Of a stretch of DNA of 64,000 nt, positions 51,601 through 60,435 are shown piece after piece; the first letter of the stretch is position 1; the number at the start of each line of letters is the position of its first letter. Position numbers and translations under genes: made by a program. Source of the DNA: Eutreptiella sp. 'Long Island Sound 2002' (lineage: Eukaryota > Euglenozoa > Euglenophyceae > Eutreptiales > Eutreptiaceae). Location of the stretch: assembly GCA_964036045.1 (NCBI GenBank), contig OZ038388.1, positions 5,055,131 to 5,119,130 of the forward strand, in the 5' to 3' direction. The notes under the pieces were generated by a model. It saw only the letters and a program-made list of their open reading frames with translations. It was not told the DNA's origin and did not search any database.

Positions 51601-53626
51601 CAACCCAGGCCCATCTGATCACGCCTGACCTGACCTGGCACATGGTGGCAAGTCTGGATGGCATACGTCAAAGCCTGCCTCACGGCTGACAGCAGGGAAG
51701 CGGCCCCCAGCCCGCCTGAGCAGGGATGGATTCGAGGAGAGGAGGGAGGGGGGGGGGGGGGGGCTGGAAGTAAATGTTGTGTCCCAAAAATAGCCCAAAT
51801 CCACATTTCCTTTTGTAAAAGCAATTTTTCTCCCACTGTGACATCTGGGTTCGGGGGGCGGGGGCTGGAAGGGTTTCAAGGGGGCGTAACCCCGATCTCA
51901 TGCGGGGGTTATTGCGCCGGGGAAATTTTCGGACGAGGAAAAGTTCGCCACCCACGCGAATCCCAAAGCTTACACTGCCTCACGTGCACACTGCACTGCC
52001 AAAGCCCCCGGATCGCGCAAGGGGCAAATTTCGCCACCTTCTTTAAAGACGAAAATTTCACGCCAAATGATCCCCGCCCGACCCCCCGTGCCCGCTATCG
52101 TTCACCTGTGCACTGGCTTCACACTGAAACCCCCGCTTTGGCCAATCATGGCGATGCTCCTGAGGAGACCACAAGGATGCCACTCGTGGGGGCGCTATGC
52201 CGAGTACGTTCAGGGCCCATCTTGTCTCCACACTGAGCCGGGCCATCCGTGAAAGTGGCTTGGGCGGCCTGCAGCAGGGATGCATGCAACCACCCCCCCC
52301 CACCCACTCTCTCACATATCCTCCCTCGCCCAGGGATGTATTAGAAGGGAGGAGGCGGCGGGGGGGGGGGGGGGGCGGTCTGGGACCCAAAAGTTTGTGT
52401 ACCAAAAATGGCTCAAAAAGATTTTCTCTGTTGTAACTTCTATTGCCTATCGGCAAGGCACCTGGAAGAGGGAGGGAGCACAGGCAGTCCACCAGTCAGT
52501 CCGTCACGAAATCACCCGGAGGCCCCCCACCCCTTGCAAACACCCAAATGGTGTGAGAAACACATAAAGAAAGGCTAAAACATGCTTTACATAGGATATT
52601 TGATCTTTGCGAATGGTCAGAATATAAGGAAAATCGGTTTCGGAAGTTCCATTTTTCAGCTGCCAACGGTGGAAACCCGCATAAGGAGGCCGGGGGGGGG
52701 GGGGGGGGCGGAACCCAAAAGTTAGTGTACCAAAAATGGCCCAACAAGACTTGCTCTCTTGTACATTTCGTGTTTTCCCACGATGGTCACTTTGGTCTGG
52801 CGCAGGAGGGGGTATCACCCCTCCTCCTACGGTGCATGCCATTCCAGTACTTCTCTGCCATCGCCCTCCCTCCCTTCCTCCCTCCCTCCCCCGTCCTGCG
52901 CCAGACCTGGTGCTCGTCCTGCCGCACCGTCGATATCACGCACGAATGGAACAGCTCCGGGTTGGCGAAATTCATCCACCAGCACGACATGTGCCGGGGC
53001 CTGCTGGAGCTGGAGGCCGAGCCCCGCCCGTGCGGCCACTCGGGCGCCACGTAGTCGAACCGGCCCTCCCGGTGGACGACGCGGGTGCACGACTTACTGC
53101 AGTCGAACCAGACGGGCAGCGGGAACTCCTTCGCCCTCATGAGCGTCACCTGCTCCCACTGATCGACGGGGGGCACCGGCTGCGGGTCGGGAGGGAGCGT
53201 GCCGGGACCGGGGCACCCGGGGCTGGAGGGAGGGGGGGGGGGAGGGCCCGGGCTGGACGGCGCGTCCGGCGCCCGCAGCGCCGGCAGTTGGGCGCTGGAG
53301 ATCTGCCACACGAGCGACTTGTTGGGGCACTCGAAGCGCGGGGGCGGCAGTGCCCCCACGTCCAGCACCTGCCGCACGAGGCACCGCTTGTGGGCCACGG
53401 CGTCGAGCTCGTCGGGGGTCAGGCACTGGGCTGTCATGGAGTGCAGGTAGTCCCCGACCTCTTGGTCCGCGTTGGCGGCCCAGGCGTCAACTTTGTTGGA
53501 CAGGAACGCTTGCACAGCGCGGTCACGGTCGTCCGAGGAGCAGGCCGACAGGGGGGCGTGCGGCGGGGCGGCGGTGAGGGAAGGCGAAGGGGACAGGCAC
53601 GCGCTGACTGGCGGGCCCCGGGCAGA
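42617..53626 (-). CDS. PARG-like ADP-ribose glycohydrolase, split gene, 5' end open
   Basis: Three coding exons join in phase: 53626-52907 (phase 0 donor CAG/GTCTGG), 51427-51124 and 42972-42617 (TAG stop), 459 aa in all. Exon 1 ends MNFANPELFHSCVISTVRQDEHQ-type sequence and exon 2 starts VMEHPSLAVIRQRL. This is the place of the PARG signature, but the Gly-Gly-Gly is absent and Gln-Glu-Glu is Gln-Asp-Glu. Exon 2 has SNIIAVAAP; exon 3 has VATGHWGTGAF and LLQLLAA, the PARG C-terminal core. The protein should bind or hydrolyse ADP-ribose; activity is uncertain. The first exon has no ATG, so a 5' exon is missing. The last intron (51123-42973) is about 8.15 kb and contains other coding debris and the gap. 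A 168-bp exon at 49081-48914 fits the phase and may be included. Confidence 0.62.
43045..43240 (+). repeat. Dispersed repeat, family H copy 2
   Basis: Close match to 41525-41712, also just after a G-run and GGCACAAGGTCTCG. Confidence 0.9.
43430..43770 (+). repeat. Repeat arm left of the gap
   Basis: 43490-43625 is inverted relative to 44375-44520 (GGGGGGGCTTGCGCGCGACC and CACTACTACCACATGCATAC blocks). 43655-43765 is repeated directly at 44555-44656 (GTTTTGAGAGATAGTGGGTT, TAGTGTATGCTTCCTTTTCA). Confidence 0.9.
43861..44290 (+). repeat. 170-bp tandem repeat, 2.5 units
   Basis: Units start CCCCAACCTTCCGGTGCTAT at 43861, 44031 and 44201. The first two are nearly identical, and the third diverges after about 70 bp. 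Confidence 0.97.
44375..44656. repeat. Repeat arm right, abutting the gap
   Basis: Inverted then direct counterpart of 43490-43765. The assembly gap begins inside the direct copy, right after GTATGCTTCCTTTTCAT. Confidence 0.9.
44657..44856. other. Assembly gap (200 N)
   Basis: Unsequenced; the round size suggests a placeholder. Frames crossing it are meaningless. Confidence 1.
44911..45640 (-). CDS. Cys/His zinc-binding protein, frame broken once
   Basis: Two overlapping minus-strand frames make one protein if one base is restored in the A-run at 45207-45212. The N-terminal part has CGFCGDRVTC and then PCTNHPVRCPLC followed by WSYCMAQHYADEH, paired Cys-x2-Cys and His residues typical of a zinc module. 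The layout CGFCG...PCTN-PV-CPLC...W-Y-M--H resembles an unnamed zinc-binding region I know from predicted proteins of basidiomycete fungi, often near transposons. The C-terminal part is Ser/Lys/Arg rich (KSLGKRNKKRRDEAQ, then SSSSSSKGELFKDL and stop), as in nuclear proteins. No clear start. It lies wholly inside the large PARG-like intron, on the same strand. The frame break could be decay or a homopolymer error. Confidence 0.5.
45757..45862 (-). repeat. Dispersed repeat, family H copy 3 (partial)
   Basis: Inverted partial copy: GGCCAATAGGCGCCGCCAAA, AGGCCTCGTGCCAACC. Confidence 0.85.
46431..46522 (+). repeat. GGGGCATG(C/G)GAG minisatellite plus GGA run
   Basis: Short array of GGCATGCGAGGGGCTTGGGA-like units followed by (GGA)n. 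The same unit type recurs at 49347-49597 and 50976-51088. Confidence 0.95.
46801..48585 (-). pseudogene. Degenerate coding block, unknown family
   Basis: The minus strand from 48585 to 46801 reads like protein but changes frame several times and has in-frame stops. It opens with ACCATGTCC (MSEHSSPSQASPSP, 48585). A frame change leads into DDADRLLRNVDMLKDDALLH and then GVLILWGNEPFLLAVDGSPA. One frame follows for about 500 bp with stops at TAG only (EWYHVTNWSPTPG, LYVHLKYNGIPLRTREEIEL). Further frame changes lead into HVRDHVLGLARPNRSG and HWDPDGLPGGAPSG. A TAG then interrupts MHCEIVDNHGEPLLMSNQEL, and the block ends LYTLLNTPPCERRYA with a stop at 46798-46800. I recognise no family. It may be a decayed transposon or other inserted gene, or a gene with many short introns. 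It lies in the PARG-like intron between two minisatellite blocks. Confidence 0.45.
48914..49081 (-). CDS. Probable 168-bp exon inside the large intron
   Basis: It is bounded by a strong acceptor (AGCCCTCTCCTATCCACAG, ending 49082) and donor (ACCG/GTGAGG, intron from 48913). The frame reads VGTSSYYQLWPDVDLAVTI then FQAAMRRVITGTAFDVSATL. Both ends are phase 1, so it could be an extra exon of the PARG-like gene between 51124 and 42972. Alternatively it could start the degenerate gene downstream. Its composition is more protein-like than its surroundings. Confidence 0.42.
49347..49597 (+). repeat. GGCATGGGAGGGG minisatellite, ~11 units
   Basis: Alternating GGCATGGGAGGGG and GAGAGGGGG words of 13-25 bp. 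On the minus strand all frames are Pro-rich (PSHAPPLPLPC), a composition artefact. Confidence 0.97.
50298..50624 (-). CDS. Possible terminal exon with Ser-Asp repeats
   Basis: A minus-strand frame reads MVHAVVHIKQFINKRNVKYK then PYGPWGHFPKEMFG, followed by an acidic run of Ser-Asp dipeptides (DSDPDSDSNSDSSTDSDSGS) and stop. The first part looks globular and the tail is the kind of disordered acidic end common in nuclear proteins. The 5' splice context is unclear, because the upstream 100 bp match the family at 40.8 and 43.9 kb. It lies inside the PARG-like intron. No family recognised. Confidence 0.33.
   Translation of the reverse strand: MGPREGRGEVANFDSVPLIGMVHAVVHIKQFINKRNVKYKPYGPWGHFPKEMFGTKSCTVDDDSSTSDSDPDSDSNSDSSTDSDSGSSLTSCSPDSLSSGPNYSPDRE
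50600..50745 (-). repeat. GGGCCC-type repeat units, inverted
   Basis: CGGGGGCCCAAAAGAGGGCG, GCTACATAACCCC and GGGGGTCCCCAA blocks are the inverse of the 43.9-kb 170-bp unit and resemble 40777-40960. Confidence 0.75.
50976..51088 (+). repeat. GGCATGGGAGGGG minisatellite at intron start
   Basis: About five units. It begins 36 bp inside the large PARG-like intron, immediately 3' of the second PARG-like exon. Confidence 0.96.
51745..51880 (+). repeat. Dispersed element, family A copy 5
   Basis: G-run, TGTGTCCCAAAAATAGCCC, CTTTTGTAAAAGCAATTTTT, then CTGGGTTCGGGGGG. It lies in PARG-like intron 1 (52906-51428), preceded by a CAGGGATGGATTCGAGGAG MITE-like end. Confidence 0.75.
52360..52445 (+). repeat. 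Dispersed element, family A copy 6
   Basis: G-run, GTCTGGGACCCAAAAGTTTG and TGTACCAAAAATGGC match copy 1, then cut off by a family D head at about 52438. Confidence 0.85.
52688..52812 (+). repeat. Dispersed element, family A copy 7
   Basis: G-run, AACCCAAAAGTTAGTGTACC, CTTGTACATTTCG and CCCACGATGGTCACTTTGG. It lies in PARG-like intron 1. Confidence 0.9.
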
Positions 53627-53924
53627 CTGGAGGACAGCAAAGAGGATGGCAGCAGAGTGGGGCACACCGGAGGGAAGCTTTGTGCCAAAAAAAATGGTGT
53701 GGCTGTCCGAAAAACTGGTCAGTAACCGCCAGCTGGTGCCTGCTCCACACTGGTGAAGCCAAGGGTATGAGGCATTTTCATGGATGGGGGGACCCTGCCC
53801 TGCTCTCTGGCTTCAAGGTCAAGGTCAGTGTCAAGCTAATCCGGTGCACTGTGTATATTTGATACAAGAAATCACTGGTTGAGGCCCGACTGCCGCGTAG
53901 TCGTGGGGGGAATCCTTGCATTGT

Positions 53925-54770
53925 GCGCTACTTTTATACGCCCCCCCCTGATGAGCTTGTGCCAACCCCCCCCCCCTGATGAGCTCCAGGCGCACCCCTT
54001 CCAAACCCCCTCAAAATTAGGCCACCCTAGCTCCCCTAGCTGGACACTACCTTCCCTTTCCAAGAGATGTCATGCAAAATGGAGCACACCATGAACCTCT
54101 TGATATCTTCTCTCACACTGAGGTCACTTTCAAATGTCGGGTATAGGGTTTCCAAAGCCATCAAGCCTTTGCCAAAATCTTGGCATCTTTTCAAGGTTTG
54201 TTTGACCTACCTCTGAACATACTTGTTCTTGCACCCTTTCATAATGAGATTGCACTTAGTGCGGCTACTCCTTCCATTGCTGGGATCGCTTTCGTCGCGA
54301 TAGATGTTCACCAGCCATTTCAGTGTAGTGAGTGGGAGTTGTCTCGAATTCTGGGCGGTGCTCTCTCTTACCTCAAAGTGGAATGGGGAAGAGAATGTCC
54401 TGGGTAAAAAGGGTTTGCCACCAGCATAGGTAGGTGTACATAGACTAGTTGGGGCACCATGCCCAGCACAGGAAACCCAGGTATGAGAGTAGCTAGTCGG
54501 CACACCATTAGCAGCAAACAAGGGTCCCCATGGTGGGGAGAAATCAACCTACAATGGAGACCATGCGGCGAAGAGCAAAGAATGTGTGAAAAATAGTGAA
54601 AGTAGGTGAAAATGGGTGAAATTGGGTGAAGCCCGAAATATGTCATATCCCCAATGCGGAAGAAGCATCAAAACCCTGTTGCCTCTAGTATAACAAAATA
54701 TGGATTTCTAGTGCAGCCAGTTGCATTGCGCACACACTACGCTAAAGGTGCCCCGTTAAACACTTTGGAG
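53925..54770 (+). repeat. Dispersed repeat, family R copy 2
   Basis: Collinear with 23600-24125 but longer, with unrelated sequence (54120-54580) in the middle. No gene seen. Confidence 0.55.
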
Positions 54771-55282
54771 GGCAGGCTGTTGGCATTTTCACTGGAAATG
54801 AGCAACAAACCCATGGAAGATCGTTCACGTCATACAAATACAAGCGGGGGGGGGGGGTTGACACGTATGTAAATAGGGATCGTTCGGGCAAATGGTGTGT
54901 TTGTTTTGGCGAAGCAAATCACTATAATCATCTGTGTGTCTTGCACAAACCGACGACTTGCTATGGTATTTCATTGCTATATTTCGTGTGTCAATTTCTT
55001 TGCATATATTCAGAACTTATGCCTTTCATTGTTAAATGTTGCAAAAAGGCAGGCCACTGCCAACAACAACCCTGAAGAGAAGTGCCAAAAAAAAAACCAA
55101 CTTTTATCGGTTGACCTGTTGGCGGTTGGCGCTTTGCGTCAGCGGTAGGGGGTAACCCATCAGCAGTTCAGGGTTGGTCTGGAGCAACGGATGCTGGTGC
55201 GGAAATCCTTCTGCGCATATCGCTTGCAGCACTCTTGCAAGCGGAGCAAGGACTCCGGCAGCTCGTTCAGTGACCGTGTCGG

Positions 55283-55344
55283 TCAGGCTCGAACCCAGGC
55301 CTTCGAGCCTGGGGTCAGAGGCGTTGACCACTGAGCTACCAGTT
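55283..55344 (-). mobile_element. tRNA-like (SINE-type) sequence
   Basis: The minus strand has TGGTAGCTCAGTGGTCAACG (A-box-like) and, 29 nt on, GGGTTCGAGCC (B-box-like). The T-arm and anticodon arm do not pair properly, so it is a tRNA-derived relic rather than a working tRNA. Confidence 0.45.
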
Positions 55345-55481
55345 GTACAAGGAGTGTGGAATACAGGGGGGGGGGGGGGACATCTCGAGCACAAACGAAC
55401 TCTACAACGAGTACACGCCATCACATTCCAACGCCTAGCCCAGTACATTGGGCAGTTGATGCAGGGCGGGGTCAAGGCAGG

Positions 55482-58400
55482 TCAAGGCGGCTGGAGAGAT
55501 AAGGCTGGGCAGAGGGCCACCGTGAGCACTGGCATCTGCAGCACATCCTTCAGGAAGGGGCTGTGAAGGAGCTGGCCGCACAACGGACGGTCTTTGGGGT
55601 CTGCGGCAAAGCATGACAGCACAAACTCGGCCCCAGAGAACTCCTCGGGCGACGGCACCAGCGGGTGCTCTGTTGGGTGCCTCCCGATGTGCACCATGAG
55701 GGCCATGTTGTTGTCTACCTTCAGGTGCGACCACGGGGCTTCCCCTGTCGCCATCTCCAGCACAGTGCATCCTGCACAAACACAAGCGCAACGGCCATGG
55801 CAGGGGGTATGCGGATGCGGGCATGAGCCGGCATTAGGGCGGGGGGCCATGAGCAACGGATACCGGGCTCACACATGCCCCCGTGACACAGGCATATGGT
55901 CATAGCCACAACTCACAGTACATTGTTTTGCCTTGCTGCACTTGGGGCGGGGGGGGGGGGGGGCATCAGAGGGCATGCAGGGGGTGGTGTCGGGGGCATG
56001 TCGGGGGGCATGGAAAGGGCCATGCAGGGGGGATGCAGGGGTTGGGCGCGAGGTGTGCAGAGGGCTTTGTTGTTGTAACAGATGCACAGACGGCCACATT
56101 GTCCAGGCCATTTCCCAAATGCGCTGGGGCCGTGGTCAACCCGGTACGCACGGCACCAGCGCAGATGCATCACTCCTTTACGGGGGGACTGATGGATGGG
56201 CAGGGATGCATTGGAAGGGGGGGGAGGTACCCAGCCACCCTCCACGGTGCCCAGCCTATGCCCAGCCACTGTCCCCCTGACGCCAAGTGCCGGCTTCAAC
56301 GGCATTTATAACCGACAGTAACCGCCCCAACCTCTTCGGCAACCCCCTCCAACTGCCTGCCTAACCGCTCCTGGGGCCGCCTCTGAGTCCCTTCCCTTCC
56401 AATGCACCCCTGTGGATGGGTTGACTGCGCAAAGCGGTCCCATCGACAGCTGCCGCGGGGGCGCACACAGTGACACACCTACAGCCCAGATGTCCACCGC
56501 CGGATCACCTCCCCGGATCTTCATATTTCCAACGCATGCCTCGGGGGACATGTAACGCGGAGTCCCTTGGCACGAGAACGTGGGTTCGGAGCCTGACTCA
56601 GGCTCACGCAGGAGGCAGATGCCGAAGTCCGTGATCTTGAGGGTGCCGTGCTGCCCGAGCAGCAGGTTGCTGGGCTTGATGTCGCGGTGCACAAAGCCGC
56701 AGTCGTGCACATACCCCAGACCATCCAGCAGCTGCTTCGTGAACTTGCGGGTGGTCACGTCGTGCAGCTTGCCAAACTCTTTGATCACCTTATCCAAGGA
56801 ACCGCCTAATGTGAGGGCGTGAGGGAACGTACCACTGAGACAGGACACGGGGAGCAAGCAACAGGGTGCACACAAGGGCTGCACGGGAGGGGGGCCCGCA
56901 CACAGGTCAACAAGCGCTCCAATTACGCATGTCCTGGTATGCATATGCAGCAATGTTCGGCAGTTCAATCCGTAGTGTTCTTCATCGCTGACCATTATGT
57001 ACACGTTATGGACCACATGTTGTACAATGGCTGCCGTGTTTTGTCGACCACCCAGGGTAGTCTGCGTGTTACTACTGGGGCAGCTTCAGTTTTCCACAAG
57101 ACCCTACTCAAAGGCTGGCACGCAATCGGCCACAGGTCTTTAGGGGAATGGGGGGCGGGGGCGGGGGCGGGGGCAGACGGAAGCATGGACCATGACGCGG
57201 GCGCTTCAGTCGTCCTGGACCTCAACACCCCCGGCGTCAAAGGGGAATCTGGATTAGATGATCAAATTGTGTGACAATTGTGTTTCAATTTCCCATTGAG
57301 CACAAAGCACAATTTGCAGGGGGGGAGGGGGTGATACGGGGAGAAACCCCTTCCCCATTCACCACGAGTGAACACAACACAGGGCATTCCAGCAGACACA
57401 CAACTACACAACTGAACCCGTGAAAGCACCGAACGAGCTCCTCCCCTTTGGTATAGGCTGGGGGGGGGGGTCTGGAGCGGGGGGGGTGGGGCCTACGTGT
57501 CAACGCCCCCTGAGGCACAGCTCCTCCTCGGCCTTCACTCGATTGGGCCAAATGGGGTCCAGCCGCAGGAGGGCTGTGGGCTGTGCGTGAGCCATGAAGG
57601 CAGCACAATGGGGGGGGGGGGGGATGCAGGGGTGACCCAACACGGCTCAGGCCCGGAGTGGCACGTTGCGATGGCTCTCTCTGCACCGCAGATCCCTGAC
57701 ACTGGGCAACAAATGGCAGGGGATTGCATAGGGGCTACAGAGTGAATGCATGCAGGTCAACAAAGCGCTCAACACATGCAAGTCCCCTAATGCATATGCA
57801 GCAATGTCCGGCAGTTCCACTGGTAATTCAGATCAATGACAAACATCTGCATATATATGTAGAGGGCAGGGGGCCCTGTATGTGCTGCTGTGGGTGGGCG
57901 GCGCGGGGACTGCGGCGGGGGCTGTCTGATTCCTGGGCCGACTCATGTGTGCATGGCACCACCGCGGGCGGGTGACCCGTCTGCTGTGCCTGTCCTACCC
58001 ATCACCCTGGCAGTGGTCCTACCCGGAACGAAAGGGGGTGGAGGGGCTGGGTTCTCAATTCCATTCACATTCGACTGGCTATTGAATGTCCCATTGGCCC
58101 ATTGTGCTGCTCCCTAACGGTCAAGATTCATTGAAGGCAAGGGCGCCAGAATGAGGCTGGCTGGCCTTGGCTGCTTGTGCTTTTGGGGGGGTAGGACAGG
58201 GTGTACGGGGGGGGGGGGGGTGTTGGGAAAGGGGCTCCTGTGACGGAGCCTCGTAAAGTGACAGTGTGCTCCCTGGCTTGAGCTAGAGGTGTGGGGCTTC
58301 TTGGTTCAGGGCTTGATCGCCGGGTCACGTTGCACTACGGACTGAGTTCGGGTCGTGGCGTCCATGCCATGTTCCATGTTGGGCCGCACTGCACTTGGGG

Positions 58401-60344
58401 CATGTTTGCTGCTGCTGGCCACACTCGGCCAGCCTGGGCGTGGCAGGGGGGGTTGGAGCTGCATCTCCTGCACGGAAGCGGCGGGTGCACAGCTGTTTCG
58501 CTTTTGTGTTCTTGTCATCTGCGGTCCGTGTCCGGCGCTGAGGTGCATGGGGCACAATGAGAGGGTGGTGGCTTGGCGCGGACGGGGGAGGGGGGGGGAG
58601 GAATGGCAGCCTGGGCTCTTCCGCCTGACCCCCCAGCCCCCCACCCACATCACAAAATTTTTCCTCGGGTAAGAAAGGACATTTATCAAAGGGGCCCGAA
58701 ATTGGAGGTCGAATTTGGGCACACAAACTTTTCTTTGGCCTCTGACCCCCCCCCCCCCCCCCCGTGTGACAATCCCTCGGGTTGTTGTTTCTTTACAGGG
58801 CCCTGGACAGTCACCCGTTCTTCCCTTCGCATGTTGCGTCGGGTCGCTGCGTTCTGTCAGCCGCTGCGGCCGGTGCTCTTGCTGGTGTCGTTTCCGCGTT
58901 CGCGGAGCCCAGTAGTTGGTGTGCCGGGGCTGTGCTGGATGTGGCGGGATGTGCCGTTTGCGCGTCAGCGGCGCCCAGTAGTTGGCGTATTGGGGGTTGT
59001 GCTGGTTGTTGCCGGGGTCGTTTGACTGTTTTTGCCGTCCACGTCCACACGCCTCTGTCGACAGGCCGTCCATAACCTGCCTCGCTGCGTTTCCGTGTGC
59101 GTGAGGCCCAGGTGCCCTGCTCCTCCACACGTTGTCCCGACCGTCCACCACTGACCGCCTGACCCCCCCAGCCCCCCACCCACATCACAAAATGTTTCCT
59201 CAGGTAAAAAAGGACATTTATCAAAGGAACCCCAAATTGGAGGTTGAATTTGGGTACACATAAACTTTTTTTTGGCCTCTGACCCCCCCCCCCCCCCGGT
59301 CCCGGTGTAGGTCACGGTCGCCACTCAGCCGTGGGGTGTCCGACCTGGAACAAACTCCATGTAGATGGCGCACTGCCCCTCCTTCTTGTCGTAGTGGAAG
59401 TCGTACAGCCGCACGATGTTCGGGTGCTGCAGGCGGTACAAGATCAGGTACTCGTCCCGCAGCGTCTTCGCGAACGAATCGGTCCTCGCGAACTGGGGGT
59501 GGCTCTCCTTGATGGCGACGAACTCGCACGTGTCCTTGTGGAAGCCCTGGAACACGCAGCCGAACCCGCCCTTCCCGATGCACATCTTCTTTTGGGTCTG
59601 CACGTGGTATGTGCCAAGGGCGGGGATGGGGGGCCCAGACTGCTCGGATGCAGCCCGGGCGGGCGGGTCCACGTCCATGTTCGTGTTGCGGGTCCAGAAA
59701 TCGGTGCTGCCTGTGAATGCGCGACACAACAATGGACCCATAGACAACAACACAACGCGAAGCACAATCCTCCCATGTCCCCTGTATCCAGCTCCCGTCC
59801 TCTGTACTGGTCACTGCCTCTATACCTATATCCACACCTGTCTACCGGATTCTCTATCTCAGAAAAAGGTCTCTGCATCAATCTCTGTATCCCCAGCTCA
59901 ATCCATATCGCCAGCGGCTATCCCCATCCCTATCCCATCATCTCTGCCTCTGCATCTGTATACCCCATCCTCATCCCTACCTCTATCTCCATCTCCATCT
60001 CTTTATCTGTGTCTCTATCGCTGGTACCAAATTGATCGAGTACAGAGACCGACACAGAGATCCATCCCGATCGGAATTTCAGTCCATCTACGTGAGTGGA
60101 CCGGCCCGGTCCACAGGCAGATCGCCTCGGTCCGGGCTCAGACCTCACCGGTCAGGCCCACCCCAACCCCCAACCCGGGGCGGTCGGCACCAACACCGAG
60201 TTAGGCCAGGGACTGGGGGCGGACAAGAACCTCCTGCAGCCGTTCCGATCGGCCACGACATCAGCCACAATGTCTTCCGGTCGTCGCATTGTGTCCTCTA
60301 TTTCTATTCAAACTATCCATCTTGCTGGAAATCCATATCTCCAT

Positions 60345-60435
<91 letters not shown>

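Noticed and set aside
52736-53725. 329-codon plus-strand frame
   Set aside because: Antisense to the first PARG-like exon. High GC keeps it open; its Arg/Gly/Ala-rich sequence lacks motifs.
55283-55344. Functional tRNA gene
   Set aside because: A- and B-box-like words are present, but the T and anticodon stems do not pair. Kept only as a tRNA-like relic.
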